64,000 bases of DNA from Paraburkholderia solitsugae (GTDB lineage Bacteria > Pseudomonadota > Gammaproteobacteria > Burkholderiales > Burkholderiaceae): contig NZ_WOEY01000013.1 in the NCBI RefSeq assembly GCF_013177695.1, positions 1-64,000 on the forward strand, in the 5' to 3' direction. Numbering within the stretch: position 1 is the stretch's first letter; the number at the start of each line of letters is the position of its first letter. Under the pieces are notes generated by a model. It saw nothing but the letters and a program-made list of their open reading frames with translations, had not been told where the DNA came from and did no database searches. The position numbers and the translations under genes are program-made. Below are positions 17,502 through 27,195 of the stretch, one piece after another.

Positions 17502-18997
17502 AAGTACGTTGCCTGGGCGTGTCCACAACGAGTCGATCGGCGGCCGTCGCTCTCGCATGTGCGTGGCTGTTGGGCGGATGTATCAACAGCGGCGGCATCC
17601 ACACGCAAGCGTCGATGATCGACCCGGCAACGCTCGACCCCGGCGCTGCATTGCGCGCTACCCAGCAAGATGCGAAATGGCCGGCCGATGACTGGTGGCG
17701 GCAGTGGCGCGACCCGCAACTGGACACGCTGGTTCAGGACGCCACCGCCGGCAACCCCGGCCTGCGCGCCGTGGAAACGCGCATCGACGAGGCGGGATTT
17801 CAGGCGCAGATCGCCGGCGCCAACGCGTTGCCGCAACTCGATGCGGGTGGCGCATTCGAGCGCAGACGTTACGCCCGCTACACGACGCCGGCGCCGCCCG
17901 GCGGCACGACGGTGTGGAGCAACAGCATCGAGGCCGACCTGTCCTATGACCTGGATCTGTGGGGCAAGTCGCGCGCGATCCGCGAAGGCGCGCTCGACAA
18001 CGTGCATGCGGTCGCCGCGGACGCGCGCTTCGCGGAAATCGAATTGCAGACTGCAGTGGTACGCAGTTACGTGCAACTGGAACTGCAATACGCCTTGCTC
18101 GATGTCTACCATGCCGTGCAGAACGAACAGCAGCGCACGCTAAACATCGCAACGCGCCGCTGGCGCGCGGGTGTCGGCAGCCGACTCGAAGTCAGTCAGG
18201 CGTCGACCCAGTTCGCGATGAGTACAACGAGGGTGCAGCAGGCGGAGCAGCAACTCGCGTTGACGCGGATGAGCATCGCCGGTTTGGCGGGAAAGGGGCC
18301 GGGCTACGGTGACTCGCTGCGCCGTCCGAGCCTGGCGCTGAACGTGCCGGTGGCGTTGCCGGCGTCGCTGCCGGCCGAACTGATCGGCCACCGGCCGGAT
18401 GTGGTGGCCGAGCGCTGGCGCGTGCTCGCGGCGGATAAGGGTATCGACGCCGCGTACGCGGATTTTTATCCGGACATCAACCTGCTGGCGACCGCGTCGC
18501 TGGGCTCCGCGGCGACGTTCGGCGGCTTCTTCAACTTCGTGAACAGCGACGGCATGGGTCACGGCGTGGGCGCTGCGATTTCGCTGCCGATCTTCGACGG
18601 TGGACGCCGGCGCGGCAACTACGGCGTGGCCGTCTCGTCCCGCGACGCCGCCGTCGATGCGTACAACCAGAGTGTGGTGAATGCGATGCAGGCGGTTGCG
18701 ATGCAAGTCGTGTCGCTGCGCTCGCTCGAGCAGCAGCAAGCATCGGTTGAAAACACGCTCGATTCGGCGCGCGCATCCTTCCGGCTCGCCGATACGGGCT
18801 ACCGCAGCGGCATCACCGAATTCCTGAATGTGCTGGCGGCGCAGAACGAACAATTGCAGCAGGAGGAGAGCCTCGTGCAGATCCAGGCCAAACGCCTCGA
18901 TTCGTGGGCGCTCCTGATGAAGGAACTGGGTGGCGGCTTCGCATCGGCGCCGCCCGGCCAAGTGTTGCAAGGAGCGGACGATGCCGGGCGAAATTGA
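17498..18997 (+). CDS. NodT-family outer-membrane efflux lipoprotein
   Basis: A 499-aa RND/FUSC-type outer-membrane factor. The leader ends in a lipobox LLGGC (Cys28), so the mature protein is lipid-anchored. Two OEP repeats follow (around residues 85-275 and 300-480), each with long helices for the TolC-like tunnel; the SYDLDLWGKSR motif is a family hallmark. The ATG at 17498 overlaps the FUSC stop (ATGA). It forms the exit duct for the FUSC/HlyD pump encoded around it. Assignment is firm; exported compounds are inferred to be aromatic acids from the partner proteins. Confidence 0.9.
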   Translation: MKVRCLGVSTTSRSAAVALACAWLLGGCINSGGIHTQASMIDPATLDPGAALRATQQDAKWPADDWWRQWRDPQLDTLVQDATAGNPGLRAVETRIDEAGFQAQIAGANALPQLDAGGAFERRRYARYTTPAPPGGTTVWSNSIEADLSYDLDLWGKSRAIREGALDNVHAVAADARFAEIELQTAVVRSYVQLELQYALLDVYHAVQNEQQRTLNIATRRWRAGVGSRLEVSQASTQFAMSTTRVQQAEQQLALTRMSIAGLAGKGPGYGDSLRRPSLALNVPVALPASLPAELIGHRPDVVAERWRVLAADKGIDAAYADFYPDINLLATASLGSAATFGGFFNFVNSDGMGHGVGAAISLPIFDGGRRRGNYGVAVSSRDAAVDAYNQSVVNAMQAVAMQVVSLRSLEQQQASVENTLDSARASFRLADTGYRSGITEFLNVLAAQNEQLQQEESLVQIQAKRLDSWALLMKELGGGFASAPPGQVLQGADDAGRN

Positions 18998-19181
18998 TCT
19001 GTTTTCCTTGCTCGTACCTGGTCTGCTGCCGGTTCTCGCGGGGTGTGTGCTGCTGTTTATCGTCCTCGATCTGGTGCTGGCCAGACTCGGTTTCTATGGC
19101 TATACGTGGCATCCCGGCCTGTTCCGGGTCGCGCTGTTCGCCGCGATGTTCAGCGGCGCTTCGCTGCTGCTGTTGCAATGA
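18981..19181 (+). CDS. DUF1656 small membrane protein (AaeX-like)
   Basis: A 66-aa protein with two hydrophobic segments (residues ~10-32 and ~45-64) and the GFYGYTWHPGLFR motif seen in DUF1656 proteins that accompany FUSC/HlyD pumps. AAGGAG lies 5-6 bases before the ATG. It overlaps the end of the outer-membrane factor gene by 17 bp. In E. coli the equivalent AaeX is part of the aaeXAB efflux operon; its exact role is unknown. Confidence 0.85.
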   Translation: MPGEIDLFSLLVPGLLPVLAGCVLLFIVLDLVLARLGFYGYTWHPGLFRVALFAAMFSGASLLLLQ

Positions 19182-19238
19182 ACATTGAACACCCCAGGCT
19201 CCCATGAATTCGCTGACAGCTCACGCCCGGTAACGAAG

Positions 19239-20198
19239 ATGAAAACGCAATCCATCCTGCGCGCAGGTTTCACGCTGACCCTTCTCGTGGTGGCGATCGT
19301 GCTGGTTCGCATGCTGTGGCTGGACTATATGTTTTCGCCATGGACCCGCGATGGCCGGGTCCGCGCCAAGGTCGTGCAGGTTGCAACCGATGTGTCGGGG
19401 CTGGTCAGCGAAGTGCGCGTGAAGGACAACCAGTTAGTACGCCAGGGCGACGTATTGTTCGTGCTCGATCCGGCTCGCTTCCACTATGCCGTCGCGCAAG
19501 CCGACGCGGATCTTCAGCGGGCCCAGGCACAGATGGCCCAGGCCAAAGCCCAGATGACCGCCAGCGAAACCAGCTTCGCGATGAAGCGCGCGCAGGCGGC
19601 GCGCCGGGCCAATCTCGCGGGCGATGTGATCTCGGACGAGAGCCGGCAAGATTCGGCGTCGCTCGCGAGGCAGTCCGCTTCGTCCTATTCCGCCGACGTC
19701 GCTGCCTATAGCGCGGCGGAAGCCCTGTACAAAGCAGCCGTGGTTGAGCGGCAGACCGCGTTGCTCAACCTGACGCGCAGCGAAGTGCACGCGCCGTCGG
19801 ATGGCTATATCACCAACCTGAACCTGTATCCCGGCGATTTCGCTACCGCCGGTGTCGCGCGTATGGCGCTGATCGACTCGCATTCGTTCTGGGTCTATGG
19901 CTATTTCGAAGAGACGAAGCTGCCGCACGTGCATGTCGGCGATCAGGCGGTCGTGCGTCTGATTTCAGGCGGCAAGGACATCCAGGGGCATGTCGACAGC
20001 CTGGCGAGCGGTATCGCCGATCGGGATAACCCAACCAGCAACGGGGATCTGCTGGCGGACGTCAACCCGATCTTCACGTGGGTGCGGCTCGCGCAACGTG
20101 TGCCGGTGCGAATTCATCTGGATCAGATTCCCGCCGGGGTCAGGCTCGCGATGGGCATGACCCGCACGGTGACGCTGCAGCCTCAGCGTAGCCATTGA
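19239..20198 (+). CDS. HlyD-family membrane-fusion protein (AaeA-like)
   Basis: A 319-aa periplasmic adaptor with an N-terminal membrane anchor (residues ~8-30), a barrel-sandwich/lipoyl motif beginning VVQVATDVSGLVSEVRVKDN, a coiled-coil hairpin (~80-160, rich in Ala/Gln/Arg) and a beta-barrel section (FWVYGYFEETKLPHVHVGD) typical of AaeA/EmrA proteins. It links the FUSC pump to the outer-membrane factor. I took the ATG at 19239 because the hydrophobic anchor follows directly; an in-frame TTG at 19185 would add 18 polar residues. It is the fourth gene of the efflux operon. Confidence 0.87.
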   Translation: MKTQSILRAGFTLTLLVVAIVLVRMLWLDYMFSPWTRDGRVRAKVVQVATDVSGLVSEVRVKDNQLVRQGDVLFVLDPARFHYAVAQADADLQRAQAQMAQAKAQMTASETSFAMKRAQAARRANLAGDVISDESRQDSASLARQSASSYSADVAAYSAAEALYKAAVVERQTALLNLTRSEVHAPSDGYITNLNLYPGDFATAGVARMALIDSHSFWVYGYFEETKLPHVHVGDQAVVRLISGGKDIQGHVDSLASGIADRDNPTSNGDLLADVNPIFTWVRLAQRVPVRIHLDQIPAGVRLAMGMTRTVTLQPQRSH

Positions 20199-20388
20199 TC
20201 TGACGGCGGCACGCAAGGCGCCGCAATTCGAGTACGTGAACGCAGACACCGTGCGAATTCGAAAACATCGCGAGCGCAACCGGTTCAAAGTAAGGGTCAG
20301 CGCGATACCGGCACGCCACACCCCAGGCGCCGTCATCCTGTTGCGATTTATCGTTTTGAAACCAACGTATTTCCGGGAGAAACTAATC

Positions 20389-20826
20389 ATGAAGGCAAAG
20401 TGGGCACTTGTATTTCTGGCCGCGTCGGCGTTTGGCGCGGTGTGCCAGTCGGCAAGCGCACAGGTCGCAGGCACGCAGACCATCGGCGTCAGCGTGGAGG
20501 AGTCGCAGCTCATCGTCGAAGGCTGGAGTGCCACCAAGAGCCTGCTGGGTAAGAGCATCTATAACGACAGTGGCGAGAAAGTCGGGGTCCTCCACGACAT
20601 CATCATCGCGCCGGATAACGCCGCATCGTTCGCGATCGTGGCGGCTCATCAGTTTCTCGGGGTGTCGCAGCACGACGTAGCGATTCCGATGTCGCAACTG
20701 GACTTCGTGAACGGCAAGCTCGTGTGGGCGGGCGCCACGCGCGACGCGGTCAAGGCGATTCCGGCTTTTCAGTATGCGAAGGTCCGCACCATTCCGGTGG
20801 CACGCCAGGAATACGGTCAGCACTGA
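20389..20826 (+). CDS. Exported PRC-barrel domain protein
   Basis: A 145-aa protein with a Sec signal peptide (MKAKWALVFLAASAFG, cleavage near SASA-QV) and a PRC-barrel domain at about residues 60-135 (LGKSIYNDSGEKVGVLHDIII, then AIPMSQLDFVNGKLVWAG). PRC-barrels occur in photosynthetic reaction centre H subunits, RimM and many small stress-related proteins; a periplasmic one is probably a structural or binding protein. GGGAGAAACTAATC precedes the ATG. It lies 190 bp after the efflux operon with its own upstream region, so co-transcription is uncertain. Confidence 0.8.
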   Translation: MKAKWALVFLAASAFGAVCQSASAQVAGTQTIGVSVEESQLIVEGWSATKSLLGKSIYNDSGEKVGVLHDIIIAPDNAASFAIVAAHQFLGVSQHDVAIPMSQLDFVNGKLVWAGATRDAVKAIPAFQYAKVRTIPVARQEYGQH

Positions 20827-20973
20827 CGGACGCGCGTGCGCGGCGGCCGGGGGCGGCGCCGCGCAGCGGCGAATTTGGAACGATTAAGGAAAAATAAGTA
20901 TCGCGTTTGACGCGGGCTCGCGCATGATCACATTCAGCTTAAAAGCTATCGGTCACCGGTAGGTCTGAGTGTC

Positions 20974-22242
20974 ATGCGCGCTGACAGCCATCCTGGTTGT
21001 CAGGCAGATGGACAGGCTCCGGTATTCGTCAACGAACGCCGCTTCGAACGCCTATGTCTACGCCTGTCTGTTCCGTTCCGGCCAATTGCCGGCTGGCGGC
21101 CTGTTGATCCGCCCGCCATGAGAAATTGCCGACGCGCTTCCCCCACGGCGCGTCCCGACGTTCGCGTCGTGTCGACGCTCGCCGCCGTGATCGCGCTCGC
21201 CGTGTTCGGGATCGATGCGCTGACTCCCCTTGATATCGCGGTAGGCGTGTTCTATGTGGTGGTGCTGCTGCTGGTCGCCTCGGCCGGCAACCGCCCGGCC
21301 ACGATCGCCGCCGCGTGGGGCTGTGTGGCGCTGACGCTGCTCGGTTTCCTGATGTCGCACGATGGCGCTTATTCTGGCGGCGCGATTGCGCGGTGCTCGG
21401 TGAGCCTGCTGGCGATCGCCACGACGTCGATCCTGGCGTTGAGAAACCTGGCCGCGACGACGCTGTTGCACGAGCAGGTCGAACTGCTCAAGCTCGCTCA
21501 GGAAGCGCTCGCGCGCTCCACCGCGGAACTCGCTCACGTCACGCGCATCACCACGCTCGGCGAGCTGGCTGCGCCGGTTGCGCACGAGGTGACGCAGCCG
21601 ATCGCGGCGATCGTGACATGCGGCGGTGCCGCATTGCGCTGGCTGAACCGTCCCACACCGGAGATCGACGAAGCGGCGCAATCTGTCGCGCAGATGATCC
21701 GCGACGCGAAGCGCGCGGACGAGGTCATCCAGCGGATCCGTTCGATGGCCAAAAAGCGCGACCGTCTGCCGGTTGCGGTGGATCTGAACGGGATCGTCGG
21801 CGAATCGATCGAACTGATGCGGCTCGAACTCGAGCGCCACCGTGTCGAGCTGACCATCGACCTCGCGGTGCCCCCGCCCACGGCGTGCTGCGATCGTGTG
21901 CAATTGCAGCAGGTACTGATCAATCTGATCATGAACAGCGTCCAGGCTATGGCCGACGTGAGCGGGCCGCGCAAGCTCCGGATCGCCACGCGCCGGTTCG
22001 ACGACGCGCATACGCAGGTGATCGTCCAGGATTCAGGCATGGGGATCAGTGAGGAAAACAGCGGCTGTTTGTTCAATACGTTTTTTACAACCAAGGCCGA
22101 GGGCATGGGTATGGGGTTGTCGATCTGCCGTTCGATCGTCGAGGCACACGGCGGCCGCATCTGGGCCGAATCGCCGGCCGCGGGCGGCGCGGTGCTGCAG
22201 TTCATCCTGCCCGTTGATGAAGGGAGATGTCATGAGCAGTGA
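20974..22242 (+). CDS. Membrane sensor histidine kinase (FixL-like transmitter)
   Basis: Up to 422 aa. Four to five hydrophobic segments cover residues ~60-165 with almost no periplasmic loops, so it probably senses a membrane or intracellular signal. A short coiled coil leads into HisKA with the H-box VAHEVTQPIAAIV, then HATPase (LINLIMNSVQAM, DSGMGI, GMGMGLSICRSI). The first ~48 residues are domain-free and an ATG at 21118 is an alternative start; neither has a strong Shine-Dalgarno. The stop overlaps the response-regulator start by 11 bp, so the two form a coupled two-component pair. Confidence 0.83.
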   Translation: MRADSHPGCQADGQAPVFVNERRFERLCLRLSVPFRPIAGWRPVDPPAMRNCRRASPTARPDVRVVSTLAAVIALAVFGIDALTPLDIAVGVFYVVVLLLVASAGNRPATIAAAWGCVALTLLGFLMSHDGAYSGGAIARCSVSLLAIATTSILALRNLAATTLLHEQVELLKLAQEALARSTAELAHVTRITTLGELAAPVAHEVTQPIAAIVTCGGAALRWLNRPTPEIDEAAQSVAQMIRDAKRADEVIQRIRSMAKKRDRLPVAVDLNGIVGESIELMRLELERHRVELTIDLAVPPPTACCDRVQLQQVLINLIMNSVQAMADVSGPRKLRIATRRFDDAHTQVIVQDSGMGISEENSGCLFNTFFTTKAEGMGMGLSICRSIVEAHGGRIWAESPAAGGAVLQFILPVDEGRCHEQ

Positions 22243-22915
22243 TGTGCATAGCAATGCCGGCGGTAACGCGGGCCGCACCATGGTCTATGTCGTGGACGAC
22301 GATGAGTCGATGCGCGAGGCCGTCAGCACGCTGCTGCGTTCGGTCGGGCTCGGCGTCGAAACCTTCGGCTCCGCGCAGGAATTCCTCGCCTACGACATGC
22401 CGGACGTGCCGAGCTGTCTGATCCTCGACGTTCGCCTCAAAGGTCAAAGCGGACTCGCGGTGCAGGAGCAGATCGCGGCCAGTCAACTCGGTTTGCCGAT
22501 CGTCTTCATGACGGCGCACGGCGATATCGCGATGACAGTCAAAGCCATGAAGGCCGGTGCGCAGGATTTTCTTGCCAAGCCGTTTCGTGACCAGGACATG
22601 CTGGATGCTGTCGCGAATGCGCTGGCGAATGACGAGACGCGGCGCGCGGCCTGCCGGTCCGTCGCGGATCTGCGGAGTTGCTACGAGTCGTTGACCGCGC
22701 GCGAGCGCGAAGTCATGGCCTTTGTCGCGGCCGGGCTGATGAACAAGCAGATCGCGGGCGAATTGAATCTGAGCGAAATCACCGTCAAGATTCATCGCGG
22801 TCAGGCGATGCGCAAGATGGGCGCACGTTCGCTCGCTGACTTCGTGCTGAAGGCGGAGGCGCTCGGCATCAAGGCGCCGCAAGGCATGACGGTGGCGCGC
22901 AATTCGCGTACCTGA
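22232..22915 (+). CDS. FixJ/LuxR-type response regulator
   Basis: A 227-aa response regulator: receiver domain at residues ~14-130 (acidic pocket VDDDES, phospho-acceptor Asp in CLILDVRLKG, Lys in FLAKPFRDQD) and a LuxR HTH at ~150-215 (LTAREREVMAFVAAGLMNKQ, then IAGELNLSEITVKIHRG). AGGGAGATGTC precedes the ATG. It is the cognate partner of the histidine kinase it overlaps. Likely targets are nearby operons, but no binding site was recognised. Confidence 0.9.
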   Translation: MSSDVHSNAGGNAGRTMVYVVDDDESMREAVSTLLRSVGLGVETFGSAQEFLAYDMPDVPSCLILDVRLKGQSGLAVQEQIAASQLGLPIVFMTAHGDIAMTVKAMKAGAQDFLAKPFRDQDMLDAVANALANDETRRAACRSVADLRSCYESLTAREREVMAFVAAGLMNKQIAGELNLSEITVKIHRGQAMRKMGARSLADFVLKAEALGIKAPQGMTVARNSRT

Positions 22916-23255
22916 GCATCGTGCGGGACGGTCCGTTGTTGGCGGGTGGTTCACGCGCTCATGACCGGCATCGATCTCATACCTGTGTATAGGTCGCTCA
23001 TCGTTTCTGGCAAGAAAACCGTTTCTATCCGGTCTTAATCCCCATGCTCTGGCGCTCGCGGCGGCCAGACGGGGCGCCGTGCTGTCCTCATCCATTGGGG
23101 CATGACTAAACCTGGATATGAATCGACCCAACCATTGGTCATTGCGGGCAACCGTATGTAGGGCTAGTTGGAGTATTTGCGGTGCGATACCTTGGAGTCA
23201 TCACGGTGCCCGATCAACCGGGCACCGTCTCACTACACAATCGGATGACCAGATC
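22916..23255. other. Intergenic region, no gene seen
   Basis: 340 bp between the FixJ-type regulator and the AraC gene. The AraC frame stays open upstream to an ATG at 23118, but the sequence before 23256 shows no domain character. No clear terminator or operator palindrome was found. Confidence 0.5.
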
Positions 23256-24203
23256 ATGATCAGCTCGTTGACTTTGCCCGCTGCGCACGTCGTCCAGAGG
23301 AGTCGGGGCAGCCCGATCGCCATGGAGCATCAATGGCGCACTCCCGGCGACGATCACGCCAACGCGCGGCAGAGAAGCGATATTCTCGTGTCGCGCTGGA
23401 CCCGTACCGATGCCCGGCCGCTGGAGGTCGTCAATCCGGGCAGCGCTGCGCGCCATTGCATTGCCATGAACCTGAAGTGCACGTCGCTGACGTTCGTGCA
23501 CGCCGGCAGGGCGCTTGCGCACGGGCGGGTGACTGCGGGCGCGGTGCAGATCACCGCACCGGAGGTGCCGTGCAGCGCCGTGTTCGAGTCGCCGGGCGAC
23601 GTACTGCATCTATTCGTCTCCCAGCAGGTGCTCGGCGAATGCTTTGAAGACGTGTTCGGCCACCCGCATGCCGGTGAGATCCGTATCGACGATCCGAAGC
23701 TCGTGCGCGACCCTGCGCTCGAACGTCTCGGTCAGGCGCTTGCCGTGTCGCAGTCTGACGACGCCGCGCTCGGCCAGGTTTTCACCGACAGCGTCAGTCT
23801 CGCCATCGTATCGCGCGTGATCGCACGTCACTTCACGGTTGCCGAACGGCAGACCCGCGAGGCGAGTGCCTTGCCTTCATGGCGGCTCAGCCGTGCGATT
23901 GAATACGTCGACGCGCACCTGTCCGAATCGATCGGGCTAGCGGACATCGCCAGCAGCGCGGGGCTGACCCGCATGCATTTCGCTTCGCAGTTCCGTCGCG
24001 CGACCGGCATGCGTCCGCACGAATATCTGTTGCGACGCCGGATCGAACACGCACAACATCTTCTAGCCCAGTCGAGACATAACGTGCTTGATGTCGCGCT
24101 GAGCTGCGGCTTCCGATCGCAGGCTCACTTTACGACGGTGTTCAAACGCCTCGTAGGGGAGACCCCATTTTGCTGGAGGAGGAAAGCGAGTGTCGATCGC
24201 TAA
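23256..24203 (+). CDS. AraC-family transcriptional regulator
   Basis: A 315-aa AraC-type protein from the ATG at 23256 (an ATG at 23118 is the alternative). The N-terminal half is a cupin-like/AraC-binding region with little recognisable sequence; the C-terminal HTH pair occupies ~205-310: GLADIASSAGLTRMHFASQF and VLDVALSCGFRSQAHFTTVF, then VGETPFCWRR. It follows the kinase/regulator pair on the same strand and precedes DUF3331. The effector and targets are unknown. Confidence 0.85.
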   Translation: MISSLTLPAAHVVQRSRGSPIAMEHQWRTPGDDHANARQRSDILVSRWTRTDARPLEVVNPGSAARHCIAMNLKCTSLTFVHAGRALAHGRVTAGAVQITAPEVPCSAVFESPGDVLHLFVSQQVLGECFEDVFGHPHAGEIRIDDPKLVRDPALERLGQALAVSQSDDAALGQVFTDSVSLAIVSRVIARHFTVAERQTREASALPSWRLSRAIEYVDAHLSESIGLADIASSAGLTRMHFASQFRRATGMRPHEYLLRRRIEHAQHLLAQSRHNVLDVALSCGFRSQAHFTTVFKRLVGETPFCWRRKASVDR

Positions 24204-24307
24204 ACAGGCTTGAGCAGCGCAACCGGACGCGCTAGGGCTGCTGGATGGGCAGCCTCTCTGGCGCCGCCTCGATGATCAACTGGATTATCCGAAACAGGAG
24301 TGCAATC

Positions 24308-24721
24308 ATGCTGGCGAATGCGAATTTCACCGATCCCTGGATGCAAACCCTCGGTTTGCTGTCCGTCCTGTCCGGCGACACCGACGCCGGCGTCAACGAA
24401 TTGGCCGCGGCGGTCTCCCGGAACGGCCGCAAGAATTGCGACCTGCCGGTCATGGGAAAACGCTTTGAAGTCCAGGTGCATGTGATCGACCGGCCGTCGA
24501 AGTCGACCGCGACGGTCATATGGCGCGACCCGACCCGCTGTTCCTATGGGGATCAGGTCTGGCACGCAAGCCGCGCGCGCGTGACCGGCGTTTGCGCCAT
24601 GAGCGGACGCGGGATCCAGCCGGGCGACGCGATCTACAAGCCCCGTCCCTGCCGTCCCGTCCCGCTCAACACCGGTGCGATGATTCTGCGCACCGTGCTC
24701 GACAACGCCATCGCACTCTGA
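24308..24721 (+). CDS. DUF3331 domain protein
   Basis: A 137-aa protein resembling the Burkholderia-type DUF3331 family: after a variable N-terminus comes ATVIWRDPTRCSYGDQVWHA, then VCAMSGRGIQPGDAIYKPR and an ending with NTGAMILRTVLD. Conserved Cys (CSYGDQVW, GVCAMSG) and His residues suggest a small structural or metal-binding fold. AGGAG lies eight bases before the ATG. The function of the family is unknown. It is convergent with cydB, 61 bp apart. Confidence 0.7.
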   Translation: MLANANFTDPWMQTLGLLSVLSGDTDAGVNELAAAVSRNGRKNCDLPVMGKRFEVQVHVIDRPSKSTATVIWRDPTRCSYGDQVWHASRARVTGVCAMSGRGIQPGDAIYKPRPCRPVPLNTGAMILRTVLDNAIAL

Positions 24722-24782
24722 GCGCGACGCAACTGGAGCGCCTCTACGATAGCAACGCTTTGCTCGTTGCGCGAGGCGTTGC

Positions 24783-25772
24783 TCACTCAGCCGGGTGTGA
24801 GCCGGCCACGACCTTGCCGCGGAAGATGTAGTACTGGTAGAGGTTGTAGCCGATCATTACCGGGAAGATGAGTCCGATCCCGATCAGCATGAACACGAGT
24901 GTAGTGGAGTCGGATGCCGCTTCGACGATACCGAGCTTGCCCGGAATGAAGTCGGGAAAGAGGCTGATCGCGAGGCCAATGAACGACACGCCGAACAGGG
25001 CGACCGACGCGCGGAATGGCGCGCGCGATCTTCCCATGGAGAGCGAGCCCACGACGTAGGCGAATGCGAAGGCCGCGGCCGCGCCGAGCCCGATCAGCAG
25101 ATGAAACACGCCGCGCTGGGTCCAGCGGTCATGGCCGACCGCGCTGATGAACCAGGTCGCGGCGGTCAGCAGCGCGGCCGCGGCGACCGTGACGAAGGCG
25201 CTCAGCAGCGCGAGACGGCGCGCCCATTGTTCGAGCGCCCCGACGGTCTTGTTGACGAGGTAGGTCGAGCCGAGCAATGAATAACCGGCCACCACGCCGA
25301 CCGCCGAAACGGTGACGAACACGCCGCTCAGTTCGCCCGGCAGGAGTCCCGTGATAACCTTGCCGAGCACCACGCCCTGGGCGATCGCGGCGATGAGACT
25401 GCCGATGCCGAACACCTTGTCCCACAGCGGACCGTGCGTCGCGCTATGGCGGAATTCGATCGCGGAGCCGCGCATGATCAGACCTGCGATGAGCGCCATG
25501 ACCGGCAGATATAGATCCTGCAAGAGCCGCGCATACGCCTCGGGGAATGCCCCGAAAAGCGCGCCGCCGAGCACAACGAGCCACGTTTCGTTGGCGTCCC
25601 AGACGTGGCCGATCGTCTGCACCATCACGTCGTGATCTTCGCGGCGCTTGCGTAGCAGGCTGAGTATGCCGATGCCGAGGTCGAAGCCGTCGGTGACCAC
25701 GTAGAACGCCAGCATCAGGCCGATCAGGCCGAACCAGGTGAAGGCGAGCGTCGTGTGAATCGGGTTGTCCAT
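24783..25772 (-). CDS. cydB: Cytochrome bd-type quinol oxidase subunit II
   Basis: A 329-aa polytopic membrane protein with about eight membrane segments. The N-terminal FYVVTDGFDLGIGIL and the DANETWLVVLGGALFGAFP stretch are CydB signatures. It pairs with the haem-bearing subunit I encoded 25 bp upstream. The length is short for E. coli CydB (379 aa) and closer to the cyanide-insensitive CioB branch. It ends the operon; no cydX-like small ORF fits in the 61 bp before DUF3331. Confidence 0.92.
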   Translation of the reverse strand: MDNPIHTTLAFTWFGLIGLMLAFYVVTDGFDLGIGILSLLRKRREDHDVMVQTIGHVWDANETWLVVLGGALFGAFPEAYARLLQDLYLPVMALIAGLIMRGSAIEFRHSATHGPLWDKVFGIGSLIAAIAQGVVLGKVITGLLPGELSGVFVTVSAVGVVAGYSLLGSTYLVNKTVGALEQWARRLALLSAFVTVAAAALLTAATWFISAVGHDRWTQRGVFHLLIGLGAAAAFAFAYVVGSLSMGRSRAPFRASVALFGVSFIGLAISLFPDFIPGKLGIVEAASDSTTLVFMLIGIGLIFPVMIGYNLYQYYIFRGKVVAGSHPAE

Positions 25773-25797
25773 GAGATGTCCTCGTAACGGGAATGGG

Positions 25798-27195
25798 TTA
25801 GTACCCGGTGACGGCCGCCGCGGCTTCGGCTTTGACTGGCGCGGGCGGGATCAACGTGAGATCGGGACCGGCGCGCAGCCAGTTGCGCGCGAGCGCGAAG
25901 AAGGTGAGCAGCAACACCACGTAGAAGGCGAAGAACATCACCATGCTCAGGGTCACCGACGTCGGCGCCACACTCGACACAGCGTCTTTCGTGCGTAGCA
26001 GCCCGTACACGACCCAAGGCTGGCGGCCTACCTCGCGCACGATCCAGCCGGCCTCGACCGCCGCATAGGGCAGGGGAATGCACAGGACCCATGCGAGCAG
26101 CAGCTTGCGTTGATCGAGCAGGCGCTCGAGGTCGCCGCGCGTCTTGCGCAGCACGTATGCAGTCCAGAACGCCAGCGCCATGAAAGCGAAGCCGATGCCG
26201 GCCATCACGCGGAACGCGTAATACAGCAGCGGAATCATCGGCGGCTGGTCGGCCGGCGGGAAATCGGTGAGGCCTTTGACCTGGCCGTGCAGCGTATGGG
26301 TGCTGAGAATGCTCAGCATGCCCGGCACTTCAATCGACCAGTCGTTGCGCTGTGCCTTCTGGTTCGGCCACGCGAGCAACGACCATGACGCACCGGTGCC
26401 GGGCTTGTTCGTCATCCAGTTGCCTTCGATCGCCGCGCCCTTTGCCGGCTGCGTTTTGAATACGCTGCCGCCGCTCGAATCGCCGAGCCAGATCTGGATC
26501 GGCGCGGCGACTACGAGCACCAGCAGCGCGATCTTGAATGAGCGTGCGAAGAATTCCGGATTGCGGCGTTTGAACAGGTTCCACGCGGAAATGCCGGCGA
26601 TCACGAACATGCCGGTTTCGATCGCCGCGACCCACATGTGCGTGACGCCCCAGACCATATCCGGATTGAAGATCGCGGCAGCGTAGTCGGTCACGACGAT
26701 CTTGCCGTTCTGGACCGTAATGCCCGCCGGCGTCTGCATCCACGAATTGGCGACCATGATCCAGAAGGCGGAAATGCTGGAGCCTAGCGCGACCATCGAG
26801 GTGGCGAAGAGATGCACGCCACGCGGCACGCGGCCCCAGCCGCGCAGCATCACGCCGATGAAACCTGCCTCGAGCATGAAGGCCATCGCGCCTTCGAAGC
26901 CAAGGATGTTGCCGAAGAACTGTCCGCTGTAACGGGAAAAGCCGGCCCAGTTGGTGCCGAACTGGAACTCCATCGGGATGCCGCTGACCACGCCCACCGC
27001 AAAGTTCAGCACCAGCAGCTTGCTCCAGAAGCGCGCTTGCCGGTAGTAATGGATGTTATCGGTGCGCAGCCACAATACTTCGATCAGGACGAGGAAGGCT
27101 GAAAGACTGATGGTCAGGATCGGCCACATGATGTGAAAGATGGCTGTCATTGCGAACTGGGCGCGCGACAGATCGAGTACGCCAGTGAGATGCAT
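25798..27195 (-). CDS. cydA: Cytochrome bd-type quinol oxidase subunit I (CioA-like)
   Basis: A 465-aa inner-membrane quinol:O2 oxidoreductase subunit holding haems b558, b595 and d. Haem-ligand candidates are His in IFHIMWPI (residue ~21) and His in VWGVTHMWVAAIETG; the two conserved Glu lie in GFEGAMAFMLEAGFIG, and the VREVGRQPW motif is diagnostic. The quinol loop is short, as in cyanide-insensitive (CIO-type) oxidases. GGGAG before the ATG at 27195 fixes the start; the open frame upstream is non-coding. With cydB it would give a terminal oxidase for low oxygen or stress. No regulator adjoins it. Confidence 0.92.
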   Translation of the reverse strand: MHLTGVLDLSRAQFAMTAIFHIMWPILTISLSAFLVLIEVLWLRTDNIHYYRQARFWSKLLVLNFAVGVVSGIPMEFQFGTNWAGFSRYSGQFFGNILGFEGAMAFMLEAGFIGVMLRGWGRVPRGVHLFATSMVALGSSISAFWIMVANSWMQTPAGITVQNGKIVVTDYAAAIFNPDMVWGVTHMWVAAIETGMFVIAGISAWNLFKRRNPEFFARSFKIALLVLVVAAPIQIWLGDSSGGSVFKTQPAKGAAIEGNWMTNKPGTGASWSLLAWPNQKAQRNDWSIEVPGMLSILSTHTLHGQVKGLTDFPPADQPPMIPLLYYAFRVMAGIGFAFMALAFWTAYVLRKTRGDLERLLDQRKLLLAWVLCIPLPYAAVEAGWIVREVGRQPWVVYGLLRTKDAVSSVAPTSVTLSMVMFFAFYVVLLLTFFALARNWLRAGPDLTLIPPAPVKAEAAAAVTGY